Positions 62,704-64,000 of a stretch of DNA of 64,000 nt are shown one piece after another. The translations under genes were made by a program, and so were the position numbers. The DNA is from a bacterium 336/3 (GTDB taxonomy: Bacteria; Bacteroidota; Bacteroidia; Cytophagales; Thermonemataceae), in the NCBI GenBank assembly GCA_001281695.1, contig LJIE01000001.1, forward strand, positions 1,688,586-1,752,585, read 5' to 3'. Position 1 is the first letter of the stretch. Each line of letters opens with the position of its first letter. The notes beneath the pieces were generated by a model that saw nothing but the letters and a program-made list of their open reading frames with translations, did no database searches and was not told where the DNA came from.

Positions 62704-64000
62704 CTACAATTTTTCTGCTAATGTTTTGGCTTTTTTCATGCAATCGGGAATCGAAACACCACCTTTCCAACTTGCACAAATATAAAGGTTTTGTTTTTCG
62801 AGGCTTTCAGCTATTTCATAACTTTCAGCAATGTATTTGTCATATTGTGGAATAGCTTTTTCCCAACGAAAAATTCTTTGAGTAACAGGTAATGTTTGTA
62901 TTCCATATAATTCACGCAATTCTTTCTGAACTTTTCCCATAATCTGATGGTCTTCCATGCGTGTTTTTTCATAACCTCTACTACCACCTACAAAAGTTGT
63001 AAAAAGTACTTCATTATCTTTACATCTGCCCGAAAAAACAGAACTACTCCACACATGTCCCAAACTAAACAAACCTTCTTTGGAAGGATGCAAAGCCCCA
63101 AACCCATTGAGAGGCATTTTTAAATCATTTTTGTAATAAATAGTATGAACAGCCACCATAGGAGCGTACGCTATTTTTTGTAAACTTTCTCCAAATTTAG
63201 GATTCGATTTGATAAAAAATGGTGCAGATTGATGGGCTGTGGTAGTTAGTACGACTTTAGAAGCCTGATAAGTAGCTTCATCAGTTACAATTTCCCATTT
63301 TTTATTATCCAGTTTATTTATTTCCTGAACACCTTTCTCCGAATATGTAATCTTGATTTTGGAAGCAATGGCTTTGGGGAGCGTTTGCATACCATTTTTA
63401 AATGAAACGACTCTTTTGCGTTCCGTAGATTTGTTTTTCTTTAAGCCTTTCAAAATAGAGCCATATTGAGTTTCCATTTCTACAAGCGAAGGGAAAGTAT
63501 ATTGAACAAGCAATTCATCAGGGTTTCCCGCATAAATACCTGAAACAAAAGGATCAAGGGCATAATCTACCACTTCTCTACCAAAACGCCTTTCAAAAAA
63601 CTCTGTTAGTGTTTCTTGAGCATGTGTTTTTGACTTTACTTTACTTTCTCCAAATATCTTCAATTTGGTTTTCCAATTAAAGAAACTATTGAAAAGTAAA
63701 GAAATAGGGGAAGATGGAAGTTTTCTGTATGCACCATTTTTATATACATACCTGTTTTTGCTTACGATATTGGCATCTACGATTTCATTAGAAATACCAA
63801 GTTCTTCTAAAAAACTTAGAATCTCATGGTCACAAAGTAAAGAATTAGGACCCAGCTCATACAAATACTCTTGCTCTCTAACTGAACGAATATACCCACC
63901 AGCCTGATTTTCATTACTTTTTAATTCGAGTAGAACATAATCTTTCTTTTGTTTTTCTAAATGATAGGCTAAAGTAAGCCCCGAAATACCTGCTCCAATA
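62704..64000 (-). CDS. hemG: protoporphyrinogen oxidase (HemG/HemY type), partial
   Basis: The frame runs off the window edge, so the N-terminus is missing by a few residues. The first residues in the window read IGAGISGLTLAYHLEKQKKD, the FAD GxGxxG loop. The rest shows YELGPNSLL (substrate-side strand), DPFVSGIYAGNPDELLVQYT, VVSFKNGMQTLP, HPSKEGLFSLGHVWSSSVFS and the C-terminal NLYICASWKGGVSIPDCMKK. It oxidises protoporphyrinogen IX (or coproporphyrinogen III) in haem synthesis. A start at 63864 is not real: it is an internal TTG. Confidence 0.9.
   Translation of the reverse strand, partial: IGAGISGLTLAYHLEKQKKDYVLLELKSNENQAGGYIRSVREQEYLYELGPNSLLCDHEILSFLEELGISNEIVDANIVSKNRYVYKNGAYRKLPSSPISLLFNSFFNWKTKLKIFGESKVKSKTHAQETLTEFFERRFGREVVDYALDPFVSGIYAGNPDELLVQYTFPSLVEMETQYGSILKGLKKNKSTERKRVVSFKNGMQTLPKAIASKIKITYSEKGVQEINKLDNKKWEIVTDEATYQASKVVLTTTAHQSAPFFIKSNPKFGESLQKIAYAPMVAVHTIYYKNDLKMPLNGFGALHPSKEGLFSLGHVWSSSVFSGRCKDNEVLFTTFVGGSRGYEKTRMEDHQIMGKVQKELRELYGIQTLPVTQRIFRWEKAIPQYDKYIAESYEIAESLEKQNLYICASWKGGVSIPDCMKKAKTLAEKL

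Noticed and set aside
62704-63864. hemG starting at 63864
   Set aside because: The codon at 63864 is TTG inside a frame that continues with the FAD-binding loop up to the window edge.

Overview
The window looks like chromosomal DNA of an AT-rich member of the Bacteroidota, probably a Cytophagales-type gliding or filamentous bacterium. I infer this from gene content, not from a database search. The clues are a TonB-dependent receptor paired with a DUF4249 lipoprotein, SPOR proteins, a GWxTD protein, a likely type IX secretion C-terminal domain, LytS/LytTR and TPR-SpoIIE signalling proteins, and several promoters of the Bacteroidota form TTTG-N19-TAnnTTTG.

Layout. Positions 1-12.5 kb are mostly minus-strand envelope genes: DUF4249 lipoprotein, TonB receptor, an alpha/beta hydrolase, a small Crp/Fnr regulator, a beta-barrel protein, and a 2043-residue alpha-2-macroglobulin-like protein that carries an inserted CarboxypepD_reg plus TonB-plug module. 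12.6-19 kb holds a tetrapyrrole-methylase-type methyltransferase, an AraC regulator with a VOC protein, rlmD with two SPOR proteins, and a Crp/Fnr-DUF4345 pair. 19-33 kb holds murG followed by a degenerate PP2C-TM-LysM protein, an M16 peptidase, an RlaP-type nucleotidyltransferase divergent from a WYL regulator, ahcY, a TPR-SpoIIE phosphatase, a DNA methyltransferase-type repair protein and a TPR-HTH regulator.

33.4-39.0 kb is an integrated element of about 5.6 kb, bounded by a 15-bp direct repeat that matches the 3' end of tRNA-Arg(CCT). It encodes a tyrosine integrase, an unknown 592-residue protein with an internal duplication, two small DNA-binding proteins and a filamentous-phage-type (gpII/X) replication initiator. 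Next to these lies a regularly spaced array of about 12 degenerate T6ATAGTGTC repeats. No capsid or secretion genes are present, so it looks like a small integrative plasmid or satellite.

39-64 kb is again housekeeping: hflX, a secreted protein, trpC, mreB-mreC, M42 and M1 peptidases, a GWxTD protein, menD, an orphan periplasmic adaptor, a PARG-NADAR pair predicted to process ADP-ribose, an OmpA-type protein, a membrane protein translationally coupled to an HD-CoaD fusion, icd, a lipoprotein, a propeller histidine kinase with its LytTR regulator, bioD and a partial protoporphyrinogen oxidase. Many gene ends carry strong hairpin terminators, listed separately. The items most worth following up are the integrated element with its repeat array and 592-residue protein, the alpha-2-macroglobulin/plug fusion, the pseudo-PP2C-LysM protein, the PARG-NADAR pair and the HD-CoaD fusion.
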